64,000 nt of DNA from Polytrichum commune. Lineage: Eukaryota > Streptophyta > Polytrichopsida > Polytrichales > Polytrichaceae. Both the position numbers and the translations under genes were made by a program. Position 1 is the stretch's first letter. Each line of letters begins with the position of its first letter. The DNA is taken from contig OX485804.1 in NCBI GenBank assembly GCA_950295325.1, forward strand, positions 994,001 through 1,058,000. Reading direction: 5' to 3'. Positions 47,092-59,241 of this stretch are shown piece by piece. The notes under the pieces are model-generated. The model saw nothing but the letters and a program-made list of their open reading frames with translations, was not told the DNA's origin and ran no database searches.

Positions 47092-47187
47092 AAAGCATTT
47101 CAAGTTTCACTTCCTAACACATGTTAGTTGTGTGAGTGTGTGTTAGTATGAGGGATCACATCCTCGAATGACATGTAGGGTCAAAAC

Positions 47188-47508
47188 TACATTATTAAAT
47201 AGTCCTATTAGTGTGGGCTGAAAATTTGCATGGACATAATTAACGTGCGCCGCTCTAACTATCTAGTTGGGGTGGAAATAACGTGGGTCCAAGACACTGG
47301 GTGTTTCCTTTAGTCTTCCTTGACATTTCCGACTAGCACCTTATTCAAAATTAAATAATCAATTTACATCAAAAGCAAAATAAAACAGAAATGTTCACCC
47401 ACATCAATTTCGTAGAAAAAAAGTAGTGCGACCACACAAGTTTTAGCTTGGAGATTTGATATAAGATGAAAATTAGCATGGCCCACACTAATAAGAATAT
47501 TTAGTGTA
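47188..47508. mobile_element. Small TIR element, family B (321 bp)
   Basis: Left end TACATTATTAAATAGTCCTA and inverted right end TACACTAAATATTCTTATTA, both continuing TTAGTGTGGGC. The interior shares 'ttcacccacatcaatttc-tagaaaaa' with the copy in the DML1 intron. Target duplication is unclear. Confidence 0.65.
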
Positions 47509-48775
47509 GCAATGGCAATATTTTTCCTAATTTAATGCAATAATACATTTAAAGCAAATGTTTTGGTCCAATGTTACAAGTAGCATCACAAACAAATAAT
47601 ATCTAAGATAGGGCTTGAAGAGAGCTTGGATTGCTATAAATCATTGGGAAATTCATGTAATTCGCACTAATGGGCCTAGTATAGATGGACGTTGTATCAT
47701 AAATAGACATGTCTCCTTGTTAGGAGTGGCTCAACCTGACCAAGTGGCAAATGAGGTTTGTGACTTTGAAGACTTCTATAAATATTAGATATGTTATGGT
47801 TCATGCGATCTTATTATTGGTGTGCTCAGAACATAATTGCCAATCCAAATAAATTATAGGATAATTTGTGCAAGTTGGATGAGGGACCGTTGTGCTTGAA
47901 GGGATTTTCATTCCTAACACCTACCATCATGGGTGCAGTAAAAACTTGCCCCTTTGAATTCACTGCTGATTGATACTAAATTAATCACAAAAGTGTAATA
48001 TGGGGTCTTTGATTGTGATTTAGGGGCTCTATTATCTTTAAAAAAAATTAATATCTAGGTTCCACTTACACTTCGACGTTTTTACCTTCCCCTAGTGATA
48101 GGTGCTATCAACATGTACCCAAACATGTCCTCAAAAGTGTCTGCAACTAGTGCTCCTACCTTGAATTATATCCCTATTACCACGCAAACATGGATAAGAG
48201 CCCGTAAACAAACATTACATACCAGTACACAACGAACATTGAAATTCCTTTTCCTTTTCCTTTTTTCTACCACCAGCCTCTGGGAATGGTCATGAGTTAC
48301 ATAGTGAGTGGCACTTGCAACATCTTCTATTATTATTTGTAATAATACTTTATCATTTATTTTATTTATTCATTTAAAAAAACAACTTTCTATTGTACAA
48401 GAATTGAATTGCCACAAGGACTTGTGTGCGCTAAGTTGTGAGGCCTTGGGAGTCTTGCAAGCCAGGCTGCCCTTCACGTGGGAAACTCGGGCCTCCCTCT
48501 TTCGATTTTGAACTTTCCTCTGACCGTTTATTTCTTTGGGGGTACCACGTACAAGGCGCGGATGCCCCACCGCCATCATTTGCTCAATAATTCCAAAGAG
48601 ACACCCAACACACAATAACACCAAGCCCTCGCGTCAAACAAAGCCCGTCACCAAACGACATTATTTGCGCACGTTGACTCGTGGCTATGGTGGTGGTGGT
48701 ACCCTTGGATCATGTGATACGCTATCGCCACGCATTCTTAGTGCTCACCTTGAAGAGGCTACATTAAGGTGCTAA
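47509..48775. other. Intergenic DNA, nothing recognised
   Basis: AT-rich, with short open frames only. None resembles a known protein. Confidence 0.4.
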
Positions 48776-49287
48776 TGGCCCCTCTCCACTTGACATTAGC
48801 AAATAACCAAAGACTTCCCTAAAACCTGGGTAAAGCTCCCTCGGTTATAGCAGACATGTCCGGCTATCCCAATGCACCTACAAGAACTTGCTCTGGAGAT
48901 TTCCAAGTAGGTTTTAGTTAAGTAGCTTTCACACATGTTCGTTGTTTTCATCTACCAACCAATGAATGTTGGATAGTTTTTGTCCCATCCCCAAATGCCT
49001 TAATACTTACCGTCAGTTTTTGTTAATGGAGCTCCTCGTGCCCTCATAGCTAAGACTAAAAGCAACCAATCACAAGAGCGGGAGGCGACACTTTTAGAGG
49101 TCCTACATTCTTGCCTCATGTCTAGGTACCGATGGGAGGGTCGGTAGTTTTAGCTTAAAACCTCCACTTTTAAGCCATGCCACATCATTTGCCAACTAGG
49201 CTCGGCATTGGATAATGTCGATGGTGTGAACGCTCATTTTTAAGAACCCACTTTTAGGCTTAGCTAATGTCAAGTGGGGAGGGGGCA
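48776..49287. mobile_element. Tourist/PIF-Harbinger-like TIR element (512 bp)
   Basis: Ends TGGCCCCTCTCCACTTGACATTAG and, inverted, TGCCCCCTCCCC plus ACTTGACATTAGC. TAA flanks each side (48773-48775, 49288-49290), the usual 3-bp target of this superfamily. It is non-coding, so mobilisation would need an outside transposase. Confidence 0.65.
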
Positions 49288-49361
49288 TAAGAAACATAGT
49301 GCCCCAATACCCTCAAACATCGACACTAGTATGTATGTACCACCACCAAACATTTGGGCAC

Positions 49362-49727
49362 TTTCGTGTATGATAGTGGTAACATAATGCGGGTCTCAAG
49401 TCATGCAATGGTTTTGGGTATGGTTATCTATCTCAAAGTGTTCTTAGTGGAACACGTTGTTATTGTTCGTGTCAACCAACCTCGACGGAAATTTATTTCT
49501 GCGTGTTTTTGGAGCTCGAGTTGGGCCTCTCGTACAAACGGTATTTTGGAACTGTACAACGTGACTATAGATTCTAATGTGATTTTTTAGTAGATAGTGT
49601 GTGATATTTTAGTGGTACATAGTGTGGGTTTTAGGTCATGTGATGGTTTTGGGTATGTCTACCTCAGACGGCCCTTAGTTGAAGACACTCTTATTGCTCA
49701 TGTCAACCGACTGAAAAAAAATTTGGG
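49362..49727. repeat. Two-copy diverged tandem duplication
   Basis: 49362-49495 and 49589-49727 share 'ggtaacataatgcgggt/ggtacatagtgtgggt', 'gtcatg-aatggttttgggtat', 'cttattgctc/gttattgttc' and 'atgtcaacc'. The spacing is about 228 bp. No function was recognised. Confidence 0.55.
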
Positions 49728-52623
49728 TGTAATAATATACTAGATTTGTCCCGATATATGAGTTAAATAGGCTTGACTCTTTATTAGCATGCAAATTATC
49801 AAAAATCTAATGAGAGTCTCTCAAATTGATTAAGGTTGAGGCATCTGTAACCGATAAAGTAAGAGACTTTGCATCTGTTTAGGAGGAGTGGTAGCGGGGG
49901 CATTATTTTTCTTGCAAAGAGAAACAAATTCTAAGAAGAATGCAAATATTTATAAACAAAATGATGAATATGGAAATTGCTACAAGTTATGAAGCGTAAA
50001 ATATAGGGGTACAACATAGTCCATCTATAGGTTAACGCATAACTGCTCATCTCAAATGTTACCCCTTGGTTACGACAATAGTCACAACTCTTACAAGGAT
50101 AATCAATCACAAGCCACCATCACATAACCTTTAACTTTGTTCGCCTAAAAAATACATACCTCATCTATGTCGGCATTGCATGACCCTAATGAGCAGTTAA
50201 AGGGACTTGGTCAACTTTAGATGCCTCAATCTTATCATATATGGATGCAAATGACACGTATGTTCTTGTATGCATGGATGCGTAGCATCCATGTCCAACC
50301 TCTAGATTAATGGAGAAGTGCATGCCAACATTATGGATAGGTGTAAATGGTGGTTCTATTTATAGGAGCATACATAAATGAAGTACCTCTTTGCCCACAG
50401 ACTATGCACCCTTTCGAAGGTAGGCTCTATCCCCAAGTAACACGATACGTCGATTGTCAGGCAACTATGTGTTAAGTAAATCTAGACTTCTTCATGAGTT
50501 ATGGACGTAGTAAAATTTCACATGTGTACTTCTATAGGTGGACCTTGTGACAGAAAAGACAAATACTAGTCCTACATGTGGATTGCGTCACTTGTTGTAG
50601 CACGTGTTAGTTGCATGCACACTGTGTTATTTGTGGAAAAAATACTCATCTAGAGGGCCATATTGCTTCTCAACATATGTATAATTGGGGTTTTCATCAT
50701 ATTCTTCTAGTTTCTTTCTCCAATTACTTTGTCATATAATGTGCATGTCTCAACTATGCAATGAATACTCTCAAATGCATCAACAATTATGGACAAGTCT
50801 TTTGTCCATATATACTTAAATCCTAGGTCTACATGGTAAGGTCGAGTGGAGGGTTGAAATATAAGGCAAAAGTGGTTGGATGGGGGGCAAATCAAGGGTT
50901 GGTTGAATGGTTGGTGAGGTTGAGGATTTGAGTGAGGTGGTGGGCCATGTTCGAACCCCATGAGGCACCGGTATTATGATGCATTATATAATTATCAAGT
51001 GAATATGAGGAAGCGCTTTATAGCACTCTTAAGCATGTGTAAGGACGTTCTCCTCCTATTCTTGCTTCAAGACTAAGTTTCCAAGAATCAAGGTCCTTGA
51101 TGCATGCATGAATGCCAAGGATACCTAATCAAGTCGCAAGCTCTCATTACTTGACACCTCATTGTTGCCTATCTTCGGACACAAAGTCTTCCCCTATCTA
51201 CCATGATTCAATTGAAGAGGCATGCCCTTTATGGAATCAAGGTGGAACCATTCTTAGGTTATCCGGATATTCTAATATTGTTGGCATCGCACCTCAGGCT
51301 AAATAGGCTAAATGTTAAGAATGGCAAGTTGATGTCAAGTCATAGGTTGTGATTTGTGAAGTAAAATCTCATGTCATGGTTACCAAAATAGCTTGAATTT
51401 TTTTATAGTCCTTATTTGAAGATGCTCCACATGATTTTTATCAACATTAATATTGAGATCATTAGAGGTGGGTTGGGGAGGGGGACTCCATTATTTCAAT
51501 AAGAAAATTACACAAGTGTTCTCCTTACTTGTAAGATGAAATGATAGGTACTTTTTGTTTCTTGTGTTTCTCAATCCATTGGCTATATCTACCCCTTAGG
51601 GGACCAACAAAAATGTGCATTTTTTCATCAAAGTTTTGGGCTTAGGTTTGTTGTCACTCTAGCTTAATTTGTCTACAATAGGTCTATCATTACCTTGAAG
51701 GACATTGGATGTAATCAGTTAGTCAGTTCAATGTTGCCTTTGAAGACCATCATTTCGATAATTATACACGAGAGAAAAGCATATTATGTAGGAGACTCTT
51801 CCAATCATAAATCGTGGGTAAATCGTTAACAAAAACAAAAAAATAACAAAAAAAAAGTTCTAAAGTATTCAATAACTCTTTCTTAACGATGCGGGACTCT
51901 CTTAAACAATTTGCTTGCCCTTTGTTCACATGGAAACTTGCAAAATTGGGCAAGGATGTCAATAAATGTATAAAGGGGTCTCGAAAATCTCTCCCACATC
52001 CAAAATCAAGTTCATTGTAGTAAACTTGGACTAGATAGTTTTAGTCTAGTCAACAGATAATATTGAGTACTAGCTTCAGAATATTATCCTCTTTGAAATT
52101 TTATCTCAACTATGCTCTACTAAATCGCATTATTATTATTATTATTATTTACAACTTAGCATGAGTATAATGAATAGTCATGATAATTTATAAAAATAAT
52201 GACCTTGTAACTAGTATTAACTACACAACTTACATCCAGTAGAATTAAGCATGTGCATGTCATCCAAGGATTAGGTGGTCGACATACAAGAGTTGCAACA
52301 TACTTACCATAGATGGCACCCATAAACATTGAGCAGTCAGCTATGCCCTAGTTTTCCTAATTATTATAGACTACATAACCAACAAGAGGTGAGTAGATGA
52401 TGAGCTGGGAAAGCATCAAGACACTCACCTACTCAAGTTATTTATGAGGAATATGGTAGACAACCCTTATTAGGTTACTTTTCTTAATTCGACACCTATA
52501 TTTGACAAGTATGTGATTAGGTGGTGCTCCTAAATCGGTTACCGAAAAGATGTGTGTTTGAAAGAGATTGGACTACATTGTCAAAATATAATAACCATTG
52601 TGGACACAGTAGTCAACATAATT
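49728..52623. other. Intergenic DNA, nothing recognised
   Basis: AT-rich, with an (ATT)n microsatellite near 52131-52150. No gene or terminal-repeat pair was found. Confidence 0.4.
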
Positions 52624-52805
52624 AAGGGGACCTATATGACCATATACTAAGCACAAGAAATTGGACTTTGATAATAATAAGATATTTATCTACACTCCAA
52701 ACATTATGAGGAAAGTGGCTATGGCCTCATTTTGGATTTGCTAACCATCTCGTATCAATCTTATGTTTCATATCCTAGGAGAAGTGGGCTAGTCGGAAAA
52801 CGCAA
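52624..52805. repeat. Dispersed repeat family G, copy 2
   Basis: Collinear with 33879-34060. It retains a frame fragment SYVSYPRRSGLVGKR-like on the + strand, disrupted elsewhere. Family unknown. Confidence 0.6.
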
Positions 52806-54071
52806 ACCGTCAGAGACCCATCTACCTTAACCGGTCTGCTTAATTATAGACCAAAATTTGAGGTCATGGATGAAAATGCTCCCTGCTTGCATGCAAAAGC
52901 ACAAGGGAGTTGCTGGAAGTGCTGTCTCCACTTGGATGAGTGACCGGACATGGTTCTTTTGAGCACGAATTTGCACCTCTCAGTCTGGAGTTCTGCAATT
53001 GCGCGCTCACTCAGTTGCACACAATGATGTGAGAGCACAGCTTATTATTGCATTGTATCCAATGCAGTTATGACCAATGTTACCACCCCACAACAAAAAC
53101 TAAGGACACGCTACGACAACAATTACTGATACATGTCAGCCAATCTTCTTTACATTGAAGCCTACACAGGATGAATGACGATGATGAGTGAGCCCTTTTT
53201 AGTCACCCGAAAAAGCTTCCAGCTCTATATTCATCGAGATACTACGTCATACATTATGCCTGCCACCAACCAGCCACCTCGAATCTAGTATAAGTTATGT
53301 GGCAATGCAATTCGAAAAGCTACTCAGAAATCTTACATTGACCTGCTGAGAAAAATGCAAATGTGAGACAGCAAAAATGCCATTTCACGGTGGAATCCGT
53401 TTTGTGAAGCGTTCAACCTGAAAAATGCACAACTTGTATTCAACAGTATTGAGAGCACCATAACTACCTTTTCCACATGCTGAAAGGTGCAAAAGTTGAA
53501 ACATGTTGTAAAGTCCCAAGAAGTAGGATTGAGACGACACCTACAAAACTTTTGATCTTTTTACTTCAGCAGCAAATGTGGAACAATGCTTTGTAATGTC
53601 AAAAAATATTATGCAAGGATTGCCAGTTTATACATATAGTACAAGGGGAATCCAATTCTGCAGGGCTCTCACAAATTTTTCTCTTACACCCACAGGGTTG
53701 ATCGAATGTCGCATTCGATGCTTATGGCACACATGCAAACTCATGTACATTGACAGCAATCCAAAGACACCTTGTATCATTGTCTCGTGGTGTTTGGATA
53801 CAAAAACCTTGATCCCCAAGTCCACTGTCAATTCTGAATGTGACTGGTGTTGCGTTACTCCGCGACATGTACAGCACCTTGATACAACCTCCCGATAAAA
53901 GCCATTTGTCCTGGAATTAGGTTCTAACTCCAGAGATCACATCTATGTGTCCATCATTCTGGTGCAGGTCATTCTCTGCGACCGGACCTGCAGATGCCTG
54001 TAGTTGAAAACTTGGAGCAATGCTGAGCCTCCCTTCAATATATGGTGTTCTCCATGTCCCCACCAGTGTTG
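52806..54071. other. 3' flank of the H+-ATPase gene
   Basis: No independent gene was recognised. An alternative last ATPase exon (54028-53917, minus) would fit the reading phase but has a poor acceptor. The 3' UTR probably lies here. Confidence 0.45.
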
Positions 54072-57000
54072 CTAAAACCCCCTTCCCCTCTTTTTATGAC
54101 CCTCTTTCTCCTTGAGAACCCTGCAAAAACAAGCTATTTGTTGAAACTTGAGGTTTGTGTTTGCTTCCTATTGTTTCTGATCGCAGAATTTCATACTCTC
54201 GTGCTTGAAGATGGAAAATATCTCATGGCTTTGACTTGAATCTCTACTGCAAGACAATTTCTGCATTGCATGATATTTACAAATATGACTAAGAAACTAT
54301 AGTACATCACATCAGAAGCCAACAACTTACCGAGCAATCTCTGCCCGCCTTTGGGCTTGGGTGGCAAGCTCATGGCCTTTGGAAGTAGGAAGCGCATTTG
54401 CCTGATGTGCACCTTTGACTTCTGTAGGATGGAGAAATACAAAATATTAAAAAATATTAAAAAATCCTTTGTTAGTACAGTAGGAAAAGTGTTCCTCAAA
54501 ATGCTACATAGATGGTGGAATGTTTTTGCAATTTTGACCGAGACATGGTTGTAGAATCTTTGAGATCAGAAACATGCAAATTAATTCAACTATTCTCTAG
54601 ACTGAGTTACCTTGATTGATGAAGAGGACAGAAGACAACTACATTTGTTTTCTACAAGGAAAAAGCTTGAGCTTGTATACCTTGTATAAACGATTTAGCT
54701 TTGTTGAGCTTGGCTCCCTTATTTTTGGGGTCAACTCTTGAAGCACTGCGAGAAATAGTTGCCCATTGGGCTTGTTTATGATCTCGCCCATAATTCTTCT
54801 TGCGAGTGAAGAGCACTCTCTGCTCTGTCATCAGTGCCCATGCACGACCGCTCAAAATGTAGCGAGTTATCAACTTGATGACATCCAATGGAAAATACCA
54901 TATTAAACTGCCACAATAAAAAAACATGTCCACAATCAAGAGCATTCAGAAAATGAAGTTCAGCCACTACAACAAACAATGGATACACCCCATTACGTTG
55001 AGAAGGTTTCGGTCCAGAATTAGCCTTCACTTAATGCTCAATTTGGATCTGCAGCAAGAAACACTTCATGGAGGGCGGCAAAAACAACATTCTTTCATTG
55101 ACTTGTGCTTACTCGTATAGCCACACGATACCAGCCCAACCCCATCCGCACCCCTGCATTCTTGCAAAAGTCCAATGCGCGTAGACTGCAATGATGGTGG
55201 CAATCAACTGGGCTATACAGAAGGCCACCATCAACCATGTTCCGGGCCTGTCCTTGAATGACCATGAGCGTGCGCGTGTAACAAATATAAGAGCCTGGCT
55301 CTGTATACTCACTTGCAAGTAGATCACAGCCACTTCTTGAAAGGGGCTATCTGAAAGCGGAACGACCTACACAGAGAACAACATTGGTCAAACAGACCCC
55401 ATTTTCAGACTTCAGCAAGCAGCAAGAAAGTATTCCTTCACAATGTTCTAGTTAATCCAAAACTGAAAACTCAGGAGAACACCAAGTGTTATCATGTTTC
55501 CCAGTAGATAGAGTCCCTCAAAGTTGTTCTTTGCAATGTGCATACAATACAAATTGCTGCGTGTGAAGCTAGAAGACAGTGAAAGATAATGGTTCCTGCC
55601 GAATTGTACGTCAACTGCCTTGGTACAAGAGGTGGACCCTCTTATCTGCTGAAGCTGGGGTCCATTATTTGTTAAATCTAAGAAACCAATATCCCTTAAC
55701 ATTGGAGAAATGTCTTACCTATTGACCATCAATTTCAGAGCTAGATTGACGATCTACACTTCCAGCAGTGGGGAAGGTTTGAGAGTACATGGAAGGTCCT
55801 TTCGAACCATGTTGTCTTGTGCATAATGTAGAAGAAGATGATAGTCATAATCGCTTGGTAGGTTCCCAAGCAAATTCCCTGAATGAACAAATCTCCCAGC
55901 TTCCAGGAATCTGGCTTCTTGGACGGGGTCACAATGTCCTGTCCCCAGGTAGGATACAACCTTTTAAGTCCAGATTAACCTCAAAGCCTGTATTCTTATC
56001 CTGCTAAATTGACGTCATACAGTAATGGGCTATCCACTTGAAACATATTTGTTGACTGTAATTTGATGTCCATCACTAGCTTAATGAGTTGCACAAGGAG
56101 TAATAATTATTACGATTGAAGAAATAAGTATCGAACCTTAGAGATAGTCATTATGGTGCCATCGTTGAGAACGGCAATAACTAGGATCATGAATGGGGAG
56201 AAGTCAAACTGCCAGATTAGAGCGAGGAGACAAAACCCCACAACAATACGAACTGTGATTGACACAGCATAAATGGTGTAGTTCTTCATTCGTTGAAAGA
56301 TGCAGCGGCTTGTGAGTATGGCCGATATGATTACACTTAGCCCTGTCATACTTGCCTAGTATGAGAGATGTGCCTTTTTATATATGAAGATTGTATTTCA
56401 AAAGATTCACAAGAAGAATACAAGTTGCTACCTTAATACAATCTTGAGGCAATCTTTCTCCAGTGACATAATCAAATACTGTTGTGGTCACGATTGGGCC
56501 TTTGTATTTTGCATTCTCTATCCTTTTCAGTGAATTTTTTTGATGTAGCAGTGTCTTACCTGGCTCAGTGAGTACAATATCAGCTGCATTGCGAGCAGCA
56601 TCAGTTGCATCGGCAACAGCAATTCCAATGTCAGCCTTCTTTAAAGCAGGTGCATCATTCACACCATCACCAGTCATCCCACAAGTATGCTTTCGCTCCT
56701 GCAACATCTTCACTATTTGAAACTTGTGCTCTGGAAACACGCCTGCAAGTTCCTGGGAACTCATGTTTCTTAGCTTACAAATTGGAGAAGAGACAGACAC
56801 ACATGGACTCCCTCCGGCCCACCCCTAGCAACAGACCTGTAGACTCAACAGTGTGTTCACATTCCTTTAAGAAAGTGTCAACATATAAAGAGAGCTCCAT
56901 ACATTAGCAACGCCAAAGCGATTTTGCTTTCACAATTGTATCACCTGCAAATCCGTCAGCTTGCTCAATCAAGTCATGCTGGTCCATGCCAGCAATACCA

Positions 57001-59241
57001 ATGTCTTCTGAAAGTTCTCCTTTCTTACTAAATAAGGAAGAGGAAGGATACATGTTGATACCCATTCCCAGGCGTCGACCAGTCTCTTTGGCTATGGCAA
57101 GCTGGTCTCCCGTGATCATTTTTACTGATACACCAAGCTCAAGTGCTCGTCGCACTGTATCACCAGTGTCATGGCGGGGTGGGTCAAAGAGAGGGAGCAA
57201 TCCAAACATGTCCCATGGGCCCCCTGGAGAATCCTTCTTACCCTCTGGTACTTCCTGCAACCATTCGAGCCCAGGAGTGTCAACTAACATGAAACATCTT
57301 TCATACTTCAGCCTAATTCTTAAGTGTAACATTAAGGCAGAGTCTTACATGTGAGTTAAGAGTATTATTCAATAATAAATCATGAAGCAGGTGGCAAAAA
57401 CTTTGAGCAACTAGCATCCTGGTGATTATATATGCGCTTGCTTACATGCATACATGGTTTTAAGTCTAGCTATGAAGACAGTCACAGGAGAAAAATAGGA
57501 GAACCATTAAGGAGTCACTAATTTTAGATGAACGGGAATGTCAAAGCGTTGACAGAAATAAGTTAGCTCAATGGAATGGCCAAGATGTAAGAAGTAGTGT
57601 TTTTTTTCTGCAAAAGATTACTCACTTGATAAGCAACACCCAGGCTTCTCAAGCCACGCTCAGCAAAACGGTTGATGATTTCGTTCACCCTCACTTCAAT
57701 CTCAGAACGATTTGCTGCGAGCGCCAGGATCTGCTCTGGAGCCCCCTTGGTTGCTCGGTGCATGGCGCCATCAGGGGTGGTGTATGTGATGGCTGTGCGC
57801 TTGTCAGTGGGATTGAAAGGCAAGAAGTGAACTTCAGTGATCCCTCGTCTTGCCTCTCTTACATTGCCAAGCATGCTGCATATTGCAAGATCTATTGGAT
57901 CCTGAATCACACAAGCAATCATGCTATAGCACTCTCAAGGCTACATTATTCTAATAGTTAAGTCATTCCAAAGTCACCAAATCACTGCAGTAACGAGGAT
58001 ATGAAATCATAAAGCAGCAATAAAATAAAGTTCGCCACTTATAACAGTTCCTGAATAACAGGGCAGTGGATTTCAACCTGGTTCTCAACCCTTGATGCAT
58101 GTGCTGCCGTGAGCAAAAGGAGGTCCTTGTTGGCATTTGGTGAAGTCACTTCAATGACAGTTTTGTCAACAGTGAGACGATTTAATGTCAATGTGCCCGT
58201 CTTATCGGAACAAAGGATATCCATGCCTGCCATCTCCTCAATTGCTGTCATTCGCTTTACTATAGCACCCTTTGTGGCCAAATTATGTGCACCAACAGCC
58301 ATCGTGACAGACAACACCGTAGGCATGGCTATTGGGATGCCCCCGATAAGGAGGATCAACATGTTGTCGATGCCAGACCGATACTTACGATGCTGGACTC
58401 CATAAATCACAATGATTTCAATAGTTATTCCAATAGCAATCGTCACAATGCAGAAATTCCCAATCCTTGTTAGAACTTGCTGAAAATGGCCAGTGTGATG
58501 GGTTGAGTCCACCAAGTGAGCTGCTTTACCGAAGAATGTGTGGATTCCTGTGGCGATTACCAAAGCCTCAATCTCCCCCTGCTTGCAAATGGATCCTGAA
58601 AAGACTTCGTCTCCTGGCCTCTTTGTCACAGCCACAGATTCACCAGTGAGTGAGGATTGGTCAACCATGAGAGGGTCGCCATCTAAGAGCCTCGAATCAG
58701 CAGGGATGATGTCTCCCAGCTTTATAGTGATAACGTCACCCGGAACCAATACTGCGGCATCCTCTTCTTTATACGAACCATCTCGAAGCACTTTAGCCTT
58801 GGGAGCCAACGCTTGCATTAGGGCTGCAGCTGCCTCCCCTGCATTGCTCTCCTCTACGTAGCTCACTGTGGAGTTGATTAGGAGAAGTGCAAATATGCCC
58901 ACAAAGTCTTGCCAGTCTGGGGGTAGGCCATCCCCATTATCTAATACCAAGGCCATCATGGCAGCAAGCTCCATCACCCATGACAGCGGGTTCCACATGA
59001 ACATCAAAAACTTCAGAAGTTTATTCTCTTTCACTTCCTCGAGCTTGTTAGGACCAACAAGTTTGATGCGCACGTCAGCCTCTGTGGATGATAAACCTGA
59101 CCGCGTGCATTTAAGCTTCTCAAAAACCTCGTTGATAGGAAGGTGCTCCAAATCTGCTTCATCATCCTGTTGATCGTAATCGTTGTAGCCGCCTCGGTAG
59201 CCGCCTGTGTCCTCTTCTTCTGGTGGTTCATAGTTATCCAT
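54072..59241 (-). CDS. Plasma-membrane P3A H+-ATPase, 10 exons, 969 aa, C-terminus without YTV
   Basis: Exons (minus): 59241-58078, 57901-57626, 57254-56945, 56742-56560, 56342-56137, 55938-55789, 55366-55113, 54907-54681, 54421-54331, 54120-54072. All phases agree. It pumps protons out of the cell using ATP. Landmarks: TGES at 199-202, PIAMP in M4, CSDKTGT with phosphorylated Asp346, KGAPEQ, TGDGVND at 607-613, and Arg676 and Asp705 of the transport site (AHA2 R655/D684). The first 30 or so residues are unusual: acidic, Tyr/Gly-rich, replacing the short AHA N-terminus. The regulatory tail keeps [10 protein letters not shown], then ends 15 residues later in KKRGRGF, with no penultimate Thr (YTV) for 14-3-3 binding. 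The last exon follows a strong ttttgcag acceptor. Splice forms with another last exon are possible; the alternative noted also lacks YTV. Confidence 0.92.

Noticed and set aside
25600-53000. Search for LTR retrotransposons or endogenous viral genes
   Set aside because: No paired long terminal repeats, primer-binding site, gag, protease, integrase or viral movement/coat motifs were recognised.
53917-54028. Alternative last exon of the H+-ATPase ending in VISGVRT
   Set aside because: The phase fits, but the acceptor lacks a pyrimidine tract; the exon at 54120-54072 follows a much stronger acceptor.
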